Source: Branchiostoma floridae
Taxonomy: Eukaryota; Chordata; Leptocardii; Amphioxiformes; Branchiostomatidae
Direction of reading: 5' to 3'
DNA length: 64,000 nt
NCBI RefSeq assembly: GCF_000003815.2
Contig: NC_049993.1
Span: forward strand, 19,358,043-19,422,042
The position numbers and the translations under genes are program-made. How positions within the stretch are numbered: position 1 is the first letter of the stretch; every line of letters begins with the position of its first letter. This document shows positions 36,433-48,182 of the stretch, piece by piece. Below the pieces are notes generated by a model. The model saw only the letters and a list, made by a program, of their open reading frames with translations. It did no database searches and was not told the origin of the DNA.

Positions 36433-37099
36433 GTGTATCTTATTACCTGGATGTCTAACCTACATCGACGCATGTTATGTACTGACATATATTCAATAAA
36501 GGTTTGATACTGATGGCAACTGAACGTTGCTTTCCTTGTTGATCTCTGTTTGACTCTGGAGCAGGTGTGTTACCCTATAGATAGTGTGTCTAAGTAATAA
36601 TAGTAATTCATAGAGTCAAACATACAAAAGCAAACAACCTGATTGCAAAGTTTGACAAGTTGTAACATTTGACAATATATCCAACTGAACCCTCATTGTG
36701 TATCGCAGTATATCAGTTATCTCTATCAACTGCACGTGTCACTGAGGACCTCTAGCGGTTCATATTATCTTTGCAGCCAGCTAGGTTTGCCTAGTCATGG
36801 GTGTATGATATGTACGATTAGCGCAACAATCTCCATGCTGATTGGTGCAACTTGTGATGATGAGAGGGTTTGTTCGAAAAAGGAATTCATCCCTTCAAAT
36901 GCAATCACCACCATAGTGTTTAGCTGTATTAGCCAAACATTCAACCGGGCATTGGTAATCGTTTCGAATATTTTACTTCTCATAGACAAATAATACATCA
37001 TAATGTTAAAAACCATGTAGGGTAACAGAGAAAAATGATTGACTGACCCCGTTGAACACCAGAATTACATGTTAGCAGTTTGCAGAACATCAAAAACAA

Positions 37100-37460
37100 C
37101 TCATTATATTTACATGGCTGACACATCTGACTACCACAGATATCACCTGTGGGCATGTAAAACAATAGGCAGCGTCATCCGAAACCAACGTCTAAAATTA
37201 ACCTTTCAGACAAAGGTAGTCCAACCACCTCAGTGCAGAGTTGACTCGCACACTGAAAGACACAGTTACGACAGACTCCTGAGACTTTGGGCAGTTTGTA
37301 GACTGAAGACGGCTTCCTTTCATACTGAGGTTAGTAAATGTACTTCTACTGTGACCCTGCATGGTACCGGATGTATTTGTGTCCACAAGAAGTAGAATAG
37401 TTGGAACGGTTGTCCGGTTCGTACATATACGTCACAACAAAATGGTGACATGGAAACAGG
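37100..37460 (+). repeat. ~330-bp dispersed repeat, copy B
   Basis: GGCTGACACATCTGACTA, TGTGGGCATGTAAAACAATAGG, CAGTGCAGAGTTGA, TGAGGTTAGTAAA and ACAAAATGGTGACATGG follow the same order as copy A at 9230. Confidence 0.7.
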
Positions 37461-37616
37461 AACAGGGACAATGTCAGACACTTGGTTGGAACTTTCCTGT
37501 TGCTATTCCTGTTAAACGTTTTCGTCCTCTTTGAACGGGAAGAAAGTGCATCATCATAAGTCGCATTTTTTTCTGTGGCATGTTTTTGATTACTGATGGT
37601 TGACTGACAGATGCCT

Positions 37617-37690
37617 GTTAGCAAAGAGAGAGAGAGAGAAAGAGAGAGTGAGAGAGAAAGAGAGATAAAAAGAGAAAGAGAAAGAGAGAG
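37617..37690. repeat. (AG)n tract
   Basis: Purine dinucleotide repeat with interruptions. Confidence 0.9.
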
Positions 37691-37809
37691 AGCGCACGTG
37701 TGTGTATTAACTGAATAGCAGCATAACCAAAAAAAAAAAAAAAGATTCCAAGCCCTGAAAGTTTTTGCACAGATCACAAACAACTCATGTTCAGAGACCT
37801 GGCTCATGT

Positions 37810-38150
37810 AGATATCTGACTGTTAACGTTATTACTTGTGGGCATATGAGACAATGAAAGCAGTGTCAGCCGCACCCAATTCTAACCTCAGGAAGTGAAA
37901 CCAACTAAGCGCCTATCGCAACTTGAAGAACATACTTTAAGACAGACCCTGCAACTTGTAGACTAGTTAGATAGTCTAGAAGAAATTGATTGACTAACCT
38001 CAGCATGGAAGGGAAGATTAGTCAATCAATTTCTTCTGTGACCTTATATGGTACCTGGTGTGTTTTGTCCATGAGAAGCAAAATGAAGTTGGAACGTTTG
38101 TACGATGAAATGTTTGTTTCATACGTCATAACAAAATGGTAACGAGGAAG
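37810..38150 (+). repeat. ~330-bp dispersed repeat, copy C
   Basis: TGTGGGCATATGAGACAAT, GACCTTATATGGTACCTGGT and ACGTCATAACAAAATGGTAACGAGG mark another copy, only about 350 bp after copy B. It contains the hairpin at 37978-38037. Confidence 0.65.
37978..38037. repeat. Perfect 20-bp inverted repeat (hairpin)
   Basis: AGAAGAAATTGATTGACTAA and its exact complement 20 nt downstream. The right arm corresponds to the family consensus (GTTAGTCAA..CTTCTCTGTGACC); the left arm is an inverted duplicate of it. Confidence 0.9.
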
Positions 38151-38629
38151 CAGGGAGTCACTTTCAGAGGGCACTTGGTTGCCACCCAGATATTATCCAG
38201 TTTATTTGAAGTTAAAGAAACCGTTCTTTTTTTGTTAGAAACTCGTACATTTATGACAGGAGATTTCAAGTTCTTAGATAGTACTTGAGTCGACAAGGAG
38301 GAAGCAATTACCACATCACGATATCATTTATACTAAATAAAGCCTTTATACTAGATGATTAGTGAGTTACAACTTTTATTAAGACAAAAAGATCCTGGAA
38401 TGTTTCTCCAAAGTGATCATCCTGCCTACTGAAGTGTCCTCAGATATTTTGTATCAATTATGATAACAAATCAATAATGAACTTTTTGATTCTGCAGATG
38501 GCCTTACACCCTTTTTTAAAACCCTCTGCAGGCACAATTGTCTTGTCTTGGGCAGCCCATTTACAACAATTGGAGCATTCTTAGAGTCCTCTGTAAAGGT
38601 TAAGGTGAGTTACCATTTCGTGGATTTTG

Positions 38630-38734
38630 AAACACACACATGCACATGCGCGCACACACGTGCACGAACATAGACACACGCGCGCGCTCGCGAATGCACA
38701 CAAACACAAGTTTGTACACACACACATACGCGCG

Positions 38735-38785
<51 letters not shown>
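38630..38785. repeat. (CA)n/(CG)n tract
   Basis: Alternating CA and CGCG runs, a possible Z-DNA-forming tract. Confidence 0.95.
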
Positions 38786-38936
38786 AGACACACGAGGTCT
38801 AAAAATGGTAAAGGGGCCCAAAAATATATTTTTGGTCTAAAAATAACCAACGTAAAAAGAGTTATTTTAAAGCCTCTATCAACAAAGGGAAAACGTATAG
38901 GGAGGTGAAAAAGGAGAAGAGACACCACAAAAGACA

Positions 38937-39700
38937 CTAGAAAGGCCGACATTTGGTCTTGAACAAATATTTCAATCCATCCCTATTCCAATGCCAAACT
39001 TTTCTGTTCCATATCAACATTTTGCAGAAATTGACCTATCCCAGACATCATCCGACTCCAACATGGATTTGTCTAAAATCCCCCCAATACAAGAATGAAC
39101 TCTTCCGGAACACCCCATCTATGCAAAATTGACTGGTCGATGAGACCCATTTTCATTCCTAGTGCTAAAGCTAACGATATACCGAATTCCAGATTAGTTG
39201 GCTATTTCATGACACGGGAACCCAAAATCTAAATTTTTAGTAAAAATGGCAAAAATCCCACATTTGACAACTTTTAAGTAATGCACACCATATGAGCCGA
39301 TGGAGTCCTATGAGCACATACCGTAAGCACCCTCATACCAAATTTCAAATTATTTGGTTTTCGGGGTAAGAAGCCCGCAATGATGATGATCATACAAAGG
39401 CACAGGAGCCATCATTATACATTTTTAGTTTAAAAATGACAAAAAAATCGCAAAATACAATACGTTTCAAGTAATGTATGCCAGAAGTGACAAAAATGTA
39501 GGCACATGCCCTTCACACCTTCATTCCAAATTCAGGTCATTTGGTTTGAAAACAAGGGCATAGGAGCCCAAAATATACATTTGTTATAAAAAAATGGCCA
39601 AATATCACAAAATCAGTCATTTTAAAGTAATGTGTGCAAAAACTGTTGATGAGGTCCTGTGGGTGATCAATCGAGCACCTTGACGAATTAAAATTAATGC
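38937..39700 (+). repeat. Transposon-derived repeat (CTAGAAAGGCCGACATTTG family)
   Basis: It starts CACTAGAAAGGCCGACATTTG as at 14842. It contains three internal repeats of about 130-190 bp with AAGTAATGTATGCCA/AAGTAATGTGTGCAA phrases and GGAGCCCAAAATATACATTT. No coding frame. Confidence 0.6.
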
Positions 39701-39780
39701 ACCACACGATCCCGCTACTTCAGTCAACGTCTTCTCTGTAGCATCAGATATATTTCAGTCCATGAGATATAAAATAGCCT

Positions 39781-40073
39781 GCAGTACCATTAGTACCAGC
39801 TAGGGGGCAGAAGTGTACAGCTGCAGTACTATCAGCACCAGTCAGGGGGCAGCAGTGTACAGCTGCAGTACTATAAGCTCCACCTAGGGCGCAATAGTGT
39901 ACAGCTGCAGTACTACCAGTACCAGCTAGGGACAGTACTGTGCAGCTGCAGTACTACCAGCTCTAGCTAGGGGGCAGTAGTGTATAGCTGCAGTGCTATC
40001 AGCACCAGCTAGGGGACAGTAGTGCACAGCTGCAGTGCTATCAGCACCAGCTAGAGGGCAATAGTGTACAGTA
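39781..40073 (+). repeat. 42-bp minisatellite x7
   Basis: Unit GCAGTACTATCAGCACCAGC TAGGGGGCAGTAGTGTACAGCT, seven copies with 80-95% apparent identity. One further unit lies at about 47955-47998, upstream of the second LRR gene. Confidence 0.93.
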
Positions 40074-40234
40074 AATTGAATTTAGAATTGAAAAACATTA
40101 CCAGTAGGTCATTAGGTATTCTCAACATCGTATTGTAGTTACTCAGATATACATTGCACTTGTCTAAGCGTGTCAACACAAATTAACTTTTATGCTAATG
40201 TCTCTAATCTCTACTGCACAGGCTACATCCCAGT

Positions 40235-42287
40235 ATGTACAACAAAATGAAGAGGATGCTGATACTTCTGCTGATCATCCTGAAAGCAACCGGACAGTGG
40301 ATACCGCAAGCCTGCAGTAGCAGCTGTTCATCATTACGATGTTACTGCAGCTTCAGAGGCCTCAGCAGTGTTCCTCAGGACCTGCCTACAAACATCACTC
40401 ATCTTGAATTATGGCACAACGCCATCACAAACTTAAGTCAGTCTGATTTCTCTGGGTACAGGAGCTTGATATCATTAGATGTTGGATACAATCAGATCTC
40501 CATGATCCATAACAAAACATTCCATAACTTAACTAACCTTAATGACCTGTCTCTTAGCTATAATCAGTTATCTATTCTTCCAGCTGATGTATTTGCTAGA
40601 CTTGTTAATCTGCAGGACTTGCATCTTGACCATAACAAGTTATCTAGTCTCCCAGCCGACATATTTGTGGGACTTGGTAAACTGCGGCAATTGTTTATTG
40701 CCGGCAATGAATTAACTACTCTCCCATCTGGCATATTTGCTGGACTTGACAACCTGCAGCACTTGAGTCTTCCCTATAACAAGTTAGCAAGTCTTCCAGC
40801 TGACATATTTGTGGGACTGGTTAGCCTGCGGTATTTATCTCTGCAGGATAACCAGTTAAAATATCTTTCAGCTGGCATATTTGTGGGACTTGGTAATCTT
40901 CAGAGCTTGGATCTTGACCAGAACGGTCTAAAAAGTCTTCCAGCTGGCATATTTGTGGGACTAAGTAATCTTCAGAGCTTGACTCTTGGCCAGAACCGTC
41001 TAAAAAGTCTTCCAGCTGACATATTTGCTGGACTTGGTAATCTTCAGACCTTGGATCTTGACGGTAACTATCTAGCTAGTCTTCGATCCAGCTGGCAACT
41101 TTTCTGGACTTGCAGCTGCTCATCTGCAGCAATCGCGGCTTGTAATCAGCCGTAACCAGTTATCTAGTTTCCCAGCTGATATAATTGCTGGATATGGTAA
41201 CATACAGCAGTTGTTGCTTCAACAGAACCTGTTGCAAACACTGCCCCCTGTGGCATATGACTTACTGGCTTCCATTCCAACTGTTATAATTAACGACAAC
41301 CCCTGACAGTGTGACTGTAGGATAGCTCCCTTTAGACAGAGGATGACCGGGTCTTACCCATTTGAAGACCAGATCAGATGTGCCGGACCTGACAACCTTA
41401 CAGGACAATACTTACGGGATGTAGGTCCTATAGACCTGGTCTGTGAAAAGACGACACCAGGCTACCCAATCAATACTGGCGATGAAATCACCCTGCCTGT
41501 GTCCCTTTTTGCCACGATGTGTGTTTTTCTTGGACTATTCATTATTTGTGCTATTGCCTTGACAGCATGGTGCATGTATAAGAGGCGCTCAAATGTCACA
41601 AGCACTTCCAGTGGTAATAACCGAATAATACTACACACAGTTACCAGTACAGACGTAAACAGTCAATCTAAAATGACCCATTCTGGTACAGAAGAGAGTC
41701 AGCTTATCCATAATCTTCCAACTGATGACCCAGAGTACGAACCTATAGGCGAAATCAGCCAAACAGCAAGTCCACATCAAGGAGCAGAAAACATGCAGGG
41801 TCTTCGTAGCTCTGATCATTCGGGTTTACCCATTCCCCTAACCCCTGAAAATCCAACTGGCCCTCAGGCTGATGTCCATAATGAATCAGGAGATGCAGCT
41901 GCTCACACAGTCGGTAGTGGTGACACCAGGACAGACTGGTATGAGAATGACGAGGTCCTCAGTCCATCGCAAAGATCACAACCAGGCTCAGGACAAACGC
42001 AGCATCTCAGCAACTTTAGCGATGATTACGAGGTTCCATCTCCCTCCCTAGACCCACAACCCCATGAATACGAGAACGGCCAGGTGATAGCAGCTTCTCA
42101 AGATGCTGAAGCTAGTTCCCAGGTCATCGAGAATGAAAATGATGACGATTCCGTTTTTAACCAATCCCAGACGGTAGCTGCCCCTGGTGCTGATAGTCCA
42201 AACCACTATGAACCCCTGAGGAACCCCAATGGTCATCAGCAGCACATCTACACACCCCTGCTGCCTCGTGATTTACAACAACATTAG
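40235..42287 (+). pseudogene. LRR receptor with ITAM-like tail, disrupted
   Basis: ATG at 40235 follows a CTGCACAG|GCTACATC acceptor (40221). Signal peptide (MLILLLIILKATG), LRRNT with four Cys, then ten 24-residue LRRs of the type LPADIFVGLGNLQ.L.L..N.L. Near 41085 an extra CGAT-like insertion shifts the frame (stop about 41153). In the original frame, two more LRRs and the LRRCT continue, but TGA at 41304-41306 replaces the Trp of the NPWQCDC motif seen in the paralogue. Downstream stays open: TM (SLFATMCVFLGLFIICAIAL) and a tail of about 230 residues with YEPI, two YEN, YEVP and a YEPL-x10-YTPL pair. Two lesions make it a probable pseudogene, or an assembly/allelic error. AATAAA follows at 42389. 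Confidence 0.85.
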
Positions 42288-42388
42288 ACAATTGGCTTTG
42301 AAGAGTCACTCTGAAAACAATGATTATACCTAAGTAGGAGTTCCGACACCTCTAACCAGTAAAGAACAACAGATCGCAGATTTCATAC

Positions 42389-42394
42389 AATAAA
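42389..42394 (+). terminator. Poly(A) signal AATAAA
   Basis: AATAAA lies 102 bp after the stop of the first LRR gene. A second AATAAA at 43418-43423 is conserved in the duplicate at 52954-52959, so a longer 3' UTR may also be used. Confidence 0.45.
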
Positions 42395-43585
42395 CGATTA
42401 TCGAATATGTGGATAAAGAGGCTTTCCTATCAATGTACAAATCAAAAAGATGTCCACATTTAGAGTAAGGAGCACTGGACTTAGTTTCCAAACACGTGGA
42501 CAATGGCAGAAGAGACAGGAAAAGTTCCTAAAAGGGCCCCAAAAGAGTACCCAGCCTCAAGGACTTGTCTTACAAAAACAGACTGATGGTCCTCAACTTA
42601 CCCACACTAGTAGTACCCACACACTACTTGTAAATATATTCATGAGAATCATGGTAGATGATAGAAACAACATGCTTGAACCAAAAACAGAAAGTAGGAC
42701 CAGGAGACCTGGCCAAGGGTTTTGCTTTACTCCATTAAGTGGATAAAGAGTTTATTCCAAAATGGATAATTTTTTTTGTATCAATTGTATCTGTTATTTT
42801 ATGTATATAAACATTGGAAAACATGTTACTAACTGCGATGTGGAATTTTGTAAGTTTTATACCTTTCAGTAAATTCGATACTTATCACATGTTAGGGTGA
42901 CAGGGATAGTTTAATTACTTACTTAGCTAATTACTTTAATTAGTGTTTAAGCGCGACAGTTCATGGTTAAAATATTACCTTCGATTGACTTTGCTGAAAT
43001 TAACAACTTCAGTGTACAATTCATGTTAGTTTTGTATGATACTGATAACTGCAATGTAATAATTCATACAATTATAAATTAGTGAGTCAGATTACATACT
43101 TACAATTAATATAATGAAAAACTGCATGTATATGTAAAAGGGCTTGCTTGGTTGATGCAAATCATAGCTGGGTAATTTTGATAACTAAATTCAAATGGGC
43201 TCTTTTATCAGACACAGGAATGTATTTTTGCGATGTTTAAACTGTACAAAATGAGCAGATATGCACAGGTGCAACCTACATATCTTTTAAGTAGTAAATC
43301 ATCTGCAGTTGTAAGTATGTGCTGGTGTTTTTGTAATATTTTCTGTATCTCTGTGGACAGCCACCATTAATTAGTCTTACTGCCTGGCTGACCCATCTAA
43401 TGTACCGCCACTTTTTCAATAAATGGTAAATACTGAGGGAAACTCAACTGTGTTGGCCAAGTGGTCTCCAGCCTCTGTGTGCCTGTGGAGCTGGTGTGTT
43501 ACTCTATAGGTCAGTTGTTAAGTAAAGTGTAACCAGCTCATAGGTGAAAATGTCTCCTGTGCTAAAAACAATGCTAAACGCAATT
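42395..43585. other. 3' flank of LRR gene 1
   Basis: AT-rich non-coding sequence whose blocks (TATCAATGTACAAATCAA, TTTAGAGTAA, TTTTTCAATAAATGGTAAATA) recur downstream of the second LRR gene, marking homologous 3' flanks of a segmental duplication. Confidence 0.6.
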
Positions 43586-43756
43586 CACACACACACAAAC
43601 ACACCTGTCCCTGGTGCTGAACACCATCCACACACAGGTAAACACACCTGTCCTTGGTGCTGAACACCATCCACACACAGGTAAACACACCTGTCCCTGG
43701 TGCTGAACACCATCCACCCACAGGTAAACACACCTGTCCCTGGTGCTGAACACCAT

Positions 43757-43801
<45 letters not shown>

Positions 43802-43907
43802 TCCTTGGTGCTGAACACCATCCACGCACACACAAACACACCTGTCCCTGGTGCTGAACGCCATTCGCACAAAGATAAACACACCTGTCCCTGGTGCTGA
43901 ACACCAT

Positions 43908-43955
<48 letters not shown>

Positions 43956-44105
43956 ACAAACACACCTGTCCTTGGTGCTGAACTCCACACACACACACAC
44001 ACACAAACACACCTATCCTTGGTGCTGAACACCATCCACACACACACACACAAACACACCTGTCCTTGGTGCTGAACGCTATCCACACGGACACAGACAC
44101 ACGCG
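43586..44105 (+). repeat. ~42-bp CACACACAGGTAAACACACCTG minisatellite
   Basis: Unit CCTGTCCCTGGTGCTGAACA CCATCCACACACAGGTAAACACA, repeated about nine times with (CA)n expansions between units. The same unit forms the array at 53085-53648 after the second LRR gene. Confidence 0.93.
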
Positions 44106-44224
44106 CACACAAGGCTTCTTTTGCTTGCAGTCCTATACGTTGGCCCTAACAACACAGCAAATAGAAAAATGTTCAAGCAAACGTGCGACTGCATTTATCC
44201 TTCGGACTCTGAATGTCCCTCCTT

Positions 44225-44560
44225 TAGGCTTACGTCACATTTCCAAACCGGTGCCCGACCGGGCTGTTTGTGAAGGCGACAAATAGAAATGTATAGTAAA
44301 ACTAGAAAGACCGACATTCGCTTCAGAGCAAATACAGCATATTTCAGTTATCTCCCTCCCCATGCAACAATAGACTATACCAAAATCACCCATGTGCAAA
44401 AATGGAACACAGTGGTATGGCTGAAATATAAATAAACACAGACAATGCCCACGACTATTCTCTTGACGTCTGGTGTAGTTTGGTGTCTTTTATATCCGAT
44501 ACTTTTCGTTCTCGAAAGCTGCCCGGCCGGGCCCCGGTTTGGAAATGTGACGAAGGATTT
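44225..44560. repeat. MITE, GTCACATTTCCAAACCGG family, with nested repeat
   Basis: Left end TTACGTCACATTTCCAAACC, right end CCGGTTTGGAAATGTGACG, with GC-rich CCCGACCGGGC/GCCCGGCCGGGC blocks inside. A copy of the CTAGAAAG.CCGACATT repeat (44299-44440) is inserted within it. Confidence 0.75.
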
Positions 44561-46469
44561 AGCGGGCCGCAACGAGTTTTGGGTCCCTAGCCAGCCGTGC
44601 ACCGTCACTGTTCGTGGCCTCTCCGCACATATCACACCTCGCCAAACCGACCGCCATGCTACTTCATCCGGGTCACACAAACCGGCGGGTCTCGTTCACA
44701 GGGTAACTCTTACCACGATGAATGGGCGCAGGAAGTTACACGGCTTTGGGTACGAGAGGAGTTCGAACACCCCGGATGAAGAAACAAGGCGGTCGGTTTG
44801 ACCTGAGTTGTAATGCGTGGGGAGAGGACCGTGTCCAAGATGAAACAGTTCAACTGAATCTGAAGAAAACTTCTCTCAGTAAAGCAACTTGCAACCTGAT
44901 TTTCAGGAAAACCAGGACCGTAGGAAAAAAAACTGCGACCCCATTCCTAGGATCCTTTCCAAATGATTTTAACCTTTACGACTGGTGCATTTCGTGTGCA
45001 TATCATAATTTGTAATTATGCAATTATACAATCCTTATTTGCAAAAGTAATATTACTTGATAATCTCCTAGAAGTTGAAATAATTATCAATGTTTTCCTC
45101 CTTGCCTATGTCCGATCAATACAATTTCCTCATTATTTATGCACATTAGATTCTACTGATTTCAGCTATCTACATACCAAAAATCTTAAAGATCCATTAA
45201 CCTCTTCTTGAGTTGTTCTCTTTCAAAATCTGTCGACACTAAACCAACTCCTGCCGCTAGAAAAGCTTCTAGGGTGCCCAAACCTACACGACTTACTCCC
45301 TGCACCAAGACCACTCAAATATCGCGACCACAGCCTGCACAGAACTCGGGATATCAAGACCGGAAAACCTGATCATCTCAAGGTCTCATCAAGACTTACA
45401 TGCCGAATATCAATACAATCCATCCAGGCCTTCTAGGGTTATACTGTCCATCCACATCCAGNNNNNNNNNNNNNNNNNNNNNNNNNNNNNNNNNNNNNNN
45501 NNNNNNNNNNNNNNNNNNNNNNNNNNNNNNNNNNNNNNNNNNNNNNNNNNNNNNNNNNNNNNNNNNNNNNNNNNNNNNNNNNNNNNNNNNNNNNNNNNNN
45601 NNNNNNNNNNNNNNNNNNNNNNNNNNNNNNNNNNNNNNNNNNNNNNNNNNNNNNNNNNNNNNNNNNNNNNNNNNNNNNNNNNNNNNNNNNNNNNNNNNNN
45701 NNNNNNNNNNNNNNNNNNNNNNNNNNNNNNNNNNNNNNNNNNNNNNNNNNNNNNNNNNNNNNNNNNNNNNNNNNNNNNNNNNNNNNNNNNNNNNNNNNNN
45801 NNNNNNNNNNNNNNNNNNNNNNNNNNNNNNNNNNNNNNNNNNNNNNNNNNNNNNNNNNNNNNNNNNNNNNNNNNNNNNNNNNNNNNNNNNNNNNNNNNNN
45901 NNNNNNNNNNNNNNNNNNNNNNNNNNNNNNNNNNNNNNNNNNNNNNNNNNNNNNNNNNNNNNNNNNNNNNNNNNNNNNNNNNNNNNNNNNNNNNNNNNNN
46001 NNNNNNNNNNNNNNNNNNNNNNNNNNNNNNNNNNNNNNNNNNNNNNNNNNNNNNNNNNNNNNNNNNNNNNNNNNNNNNNNNNNNNNNNNNNNNNNNNNNN
46101 NNNNNNNNNNNNNNNNNNNNNNNNNNNNNNNNNNNNNNNNNNNNNNNNNNNNNNNNNNNNNNNNNNNNNNNNNNNNNNNNNNNNNNNNNNNNNNNNNNNN
46201 NNNNNNNNNNNNNNNNNNNNNNNNNNNNNNNNNNNNNNNNNNNNNNNNNNNNGATTTGTGACCCAGCCTGTTTCGGCCAACTTGGGCCCACTTTTCTCGC
46301 CTGATGTGACGCCATATCTTATAGCCCTCACATCTGACCCCTCTGGGCCCTACCATTCCTGGATGCTCTACTTTCCAAATAGGGGGGTCAACTTCAACAC
46401 ATATAACCTTGTATTTGTATTATATTAGTAGTTAAAGAAAATAATTTGAGCCCTGATGGCAGTTTACAT
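44561..46469. other. Intergenic with 791-N gap
   Basis: N run at 45462-46252 (size probably estimated). Flanking sequence shows no exon. Open frames spanning the Ns are artefacts. Confidence 0.6.
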
Positions 46470-46800
46470 GCATCGCATTAACGTCCACATGGCTGACACA
46501 TCTAACTATTCCCTGTGCGCATGTGCAGTGTTACCCAAGCCAAAAGTCTATATATAGCCTCAGAGGTTAAGTTCAGCCACCTCGGTGCAGAGTTCAAGGA
46601 CACGCTGAAAGGCACTCTGAGTTACGACAGATTCACTGAGACTTTAAGGACTGAATACAGCTTCCTTCCACACTGAGGTTAGTGAACAACATCTTCTCTG
46701 TAATACCTGATGTATTTTTGTCGATGAGAAGGAGTTTAATAGAACGGTTATCCGATCAGATGGTTGGTTCATACGTCATAACAAAATGGTGACATGGAAA
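46470..46800 (+). repeat. ~330-bp dispersed repeat, copy D
   Basis: CACATGGCTGACACATCTAAC, TATATATAGCCTCAGAGG, CGGTGCAGAGTTCAAGGACA, TGAGACTTTAAGGA, CTGAGGTTAGTGAA and ACAAAATGGTGACATGG. A TATA-like motif precedes the conserved core, which could be a promoter within the element. Confidence 0.65.
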
Positions 46801-47130
46801 CAGGGACACTTGGTTGGAACTGTGTTCAAGTGTTCATTTCGTTTATTTTAAATCCTCCTCCTCTTTCATCACCCTGCCAATACATGTATAACCAATGGTT
46901 ACCTTCCCTCCTGCCCACTCACAACTGTTGTTGTCATTGACTCAGTTTTTCCTCAAGGACATCCAAACTCTAATGTATTATGAGCCTTGGGGCCCGGAAA
47001 GGGTAGTCCGCTGATTCAGTCCACACCGCTAGCCTGGCCCACCTTTTTTGGAAAGCCAATCTGATGAGAAACAACGAATGAGAGTGTGACATCAGCATTG
47101 ATTACATATTTCCGTGGCAATTGTTTTTTA

Positions 47131-47543
47131 TTAGACCATTGTGATGTGGTAATATGGATGACATCCACTAGAAAGCACAAAACTGATGCGAGCGTGCGAA
47201 TAAAAAAGTTAGGCCAAAATAAAAAGTTGCCTTCATTATGAAAGCTATGTGATGAGGAAGGTTTAACAAATGACCAAAAACACATAGTATGGTGAACCAA
47301 ACAATATATTCTTCACTTTCGTTCTTTCACATTGTCATTTTTGTCTTTAGAATCGACAACATCAATATTCGCGTTCTATAACATCAATATCCCTCTTCCT
47401 TTATATTTTTTTGCCACTTACGGCATATATTTACTCATGTAGCAGCTGGTTTATACGATGGCCGAAAACTTTTTTATTTGGAAACGAGCGAAAATTGATG
47501 CGCACGCAGATGTCATTCATATAATCCAATCAACATGGCCTTA
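47131..47543. repeat. Inverted-repeat transposon, copy 2
   Basis: ATGGATGACATCCACTAGAAAG near the left end and GATGCGCACGCAGATGTCAT plus CATGGCCTTA at the right end match the element at 33548-34059. The left terminus is diverged. Confidence 0.6.
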
Positions 47544-47567
47544 GGTGAGTCACAGAATATACTCAAA

Positions 47568-47591
47568 CATACACACACACACACGCACACG

Positions 47592-47622
<31 letters not shown>

Positions 47623-47626
47623 ACTC

Positions 47627-47668
<42 letters not shown>

Positions 47669-47685
47669 CCAAATACACACACTGA
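47568..47685. repeat. (CA)n microsatellite
   Basis: CA repeat with CG interruptions, immediately after the transposon's right end. Confidence 0.95.
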
Positions 47686-47699
47686 AAAGAGTTTTGATT

Positions 47700-47900
47700 A
47701 TAACCACAGGTAGTCTATCCACCTCGGCGCAGAGTTGAATAACACATACCCTGCGATTTAGGAAACTGAAGACATCTTACATCCATGTTGAGGTTAGTCA
47801 AACAACATTTTCTTCGGTGTATCAAATGTATTTTAGTCCATGAGAATTAAAATATTTCGAACGATCGCCCGATCAAATGTTTGGCCCTAACGTCATAAGA
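47700..47900 (+). repeat. ~330-bp dispersed repeat, copy E (partial)
   Basis: GTAGTC.ATCCACCTCGGCGC, TGAGGTTAGTCAAACAACAT and CGCCCGATCAAATGTTTGG match the 3' two thirds of the family. Confidence 0.6.
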
Positions 47901-48182
47901 AAATAGCAAAAAGGAGACAAGAAGTATCACTGTCAGGAGGCAATGCTACCCAGAACAGCTGCAGTACTATCAGCACCAGCTAGGGGGGCAGTAGTGTACA
48001 GTATATACCTGATGAAAGGCATTTTATCTGATTCTGATCATTCCCGTCTGGATCTGGCGTAAGAAACAAATTGTTTCATTCCAGGTTACCCGACCAACCC
48101 TAGCGGAAACCTGCAGACCATTTACTCGAAAGATTTTCGATCTGACATCCGATGACAAAACAGAACATCGTACTTCTTTGTT

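Larger units (their letters stand above)
34831..37099. other. Intergenic, few signals
   Basis: An 18-codon ATG frame at 35052 stops quickly and is not called. The region is AT-rich with one foldback element (35983-36432). No exon with splice signals was found. Confidence 0.5.

Noticed and set aside
43586-44105. CRISPR-like array of regular repeats
   Set aside because: Units are contiguous without unique spacers, there are no cas genes, and the DNA is eukaryotic.
43518-44194. Cys-Val-rich and Thr-His-rich frames
   Set aside because: These are translations of the CA-rich minisatellite in several frames, with no start, splice or domain context.
45396-46428. Several open frames of over 300 codons in both strands
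   Set aside because: They consist of unknown bases in the 791-N gap and have no coding content.
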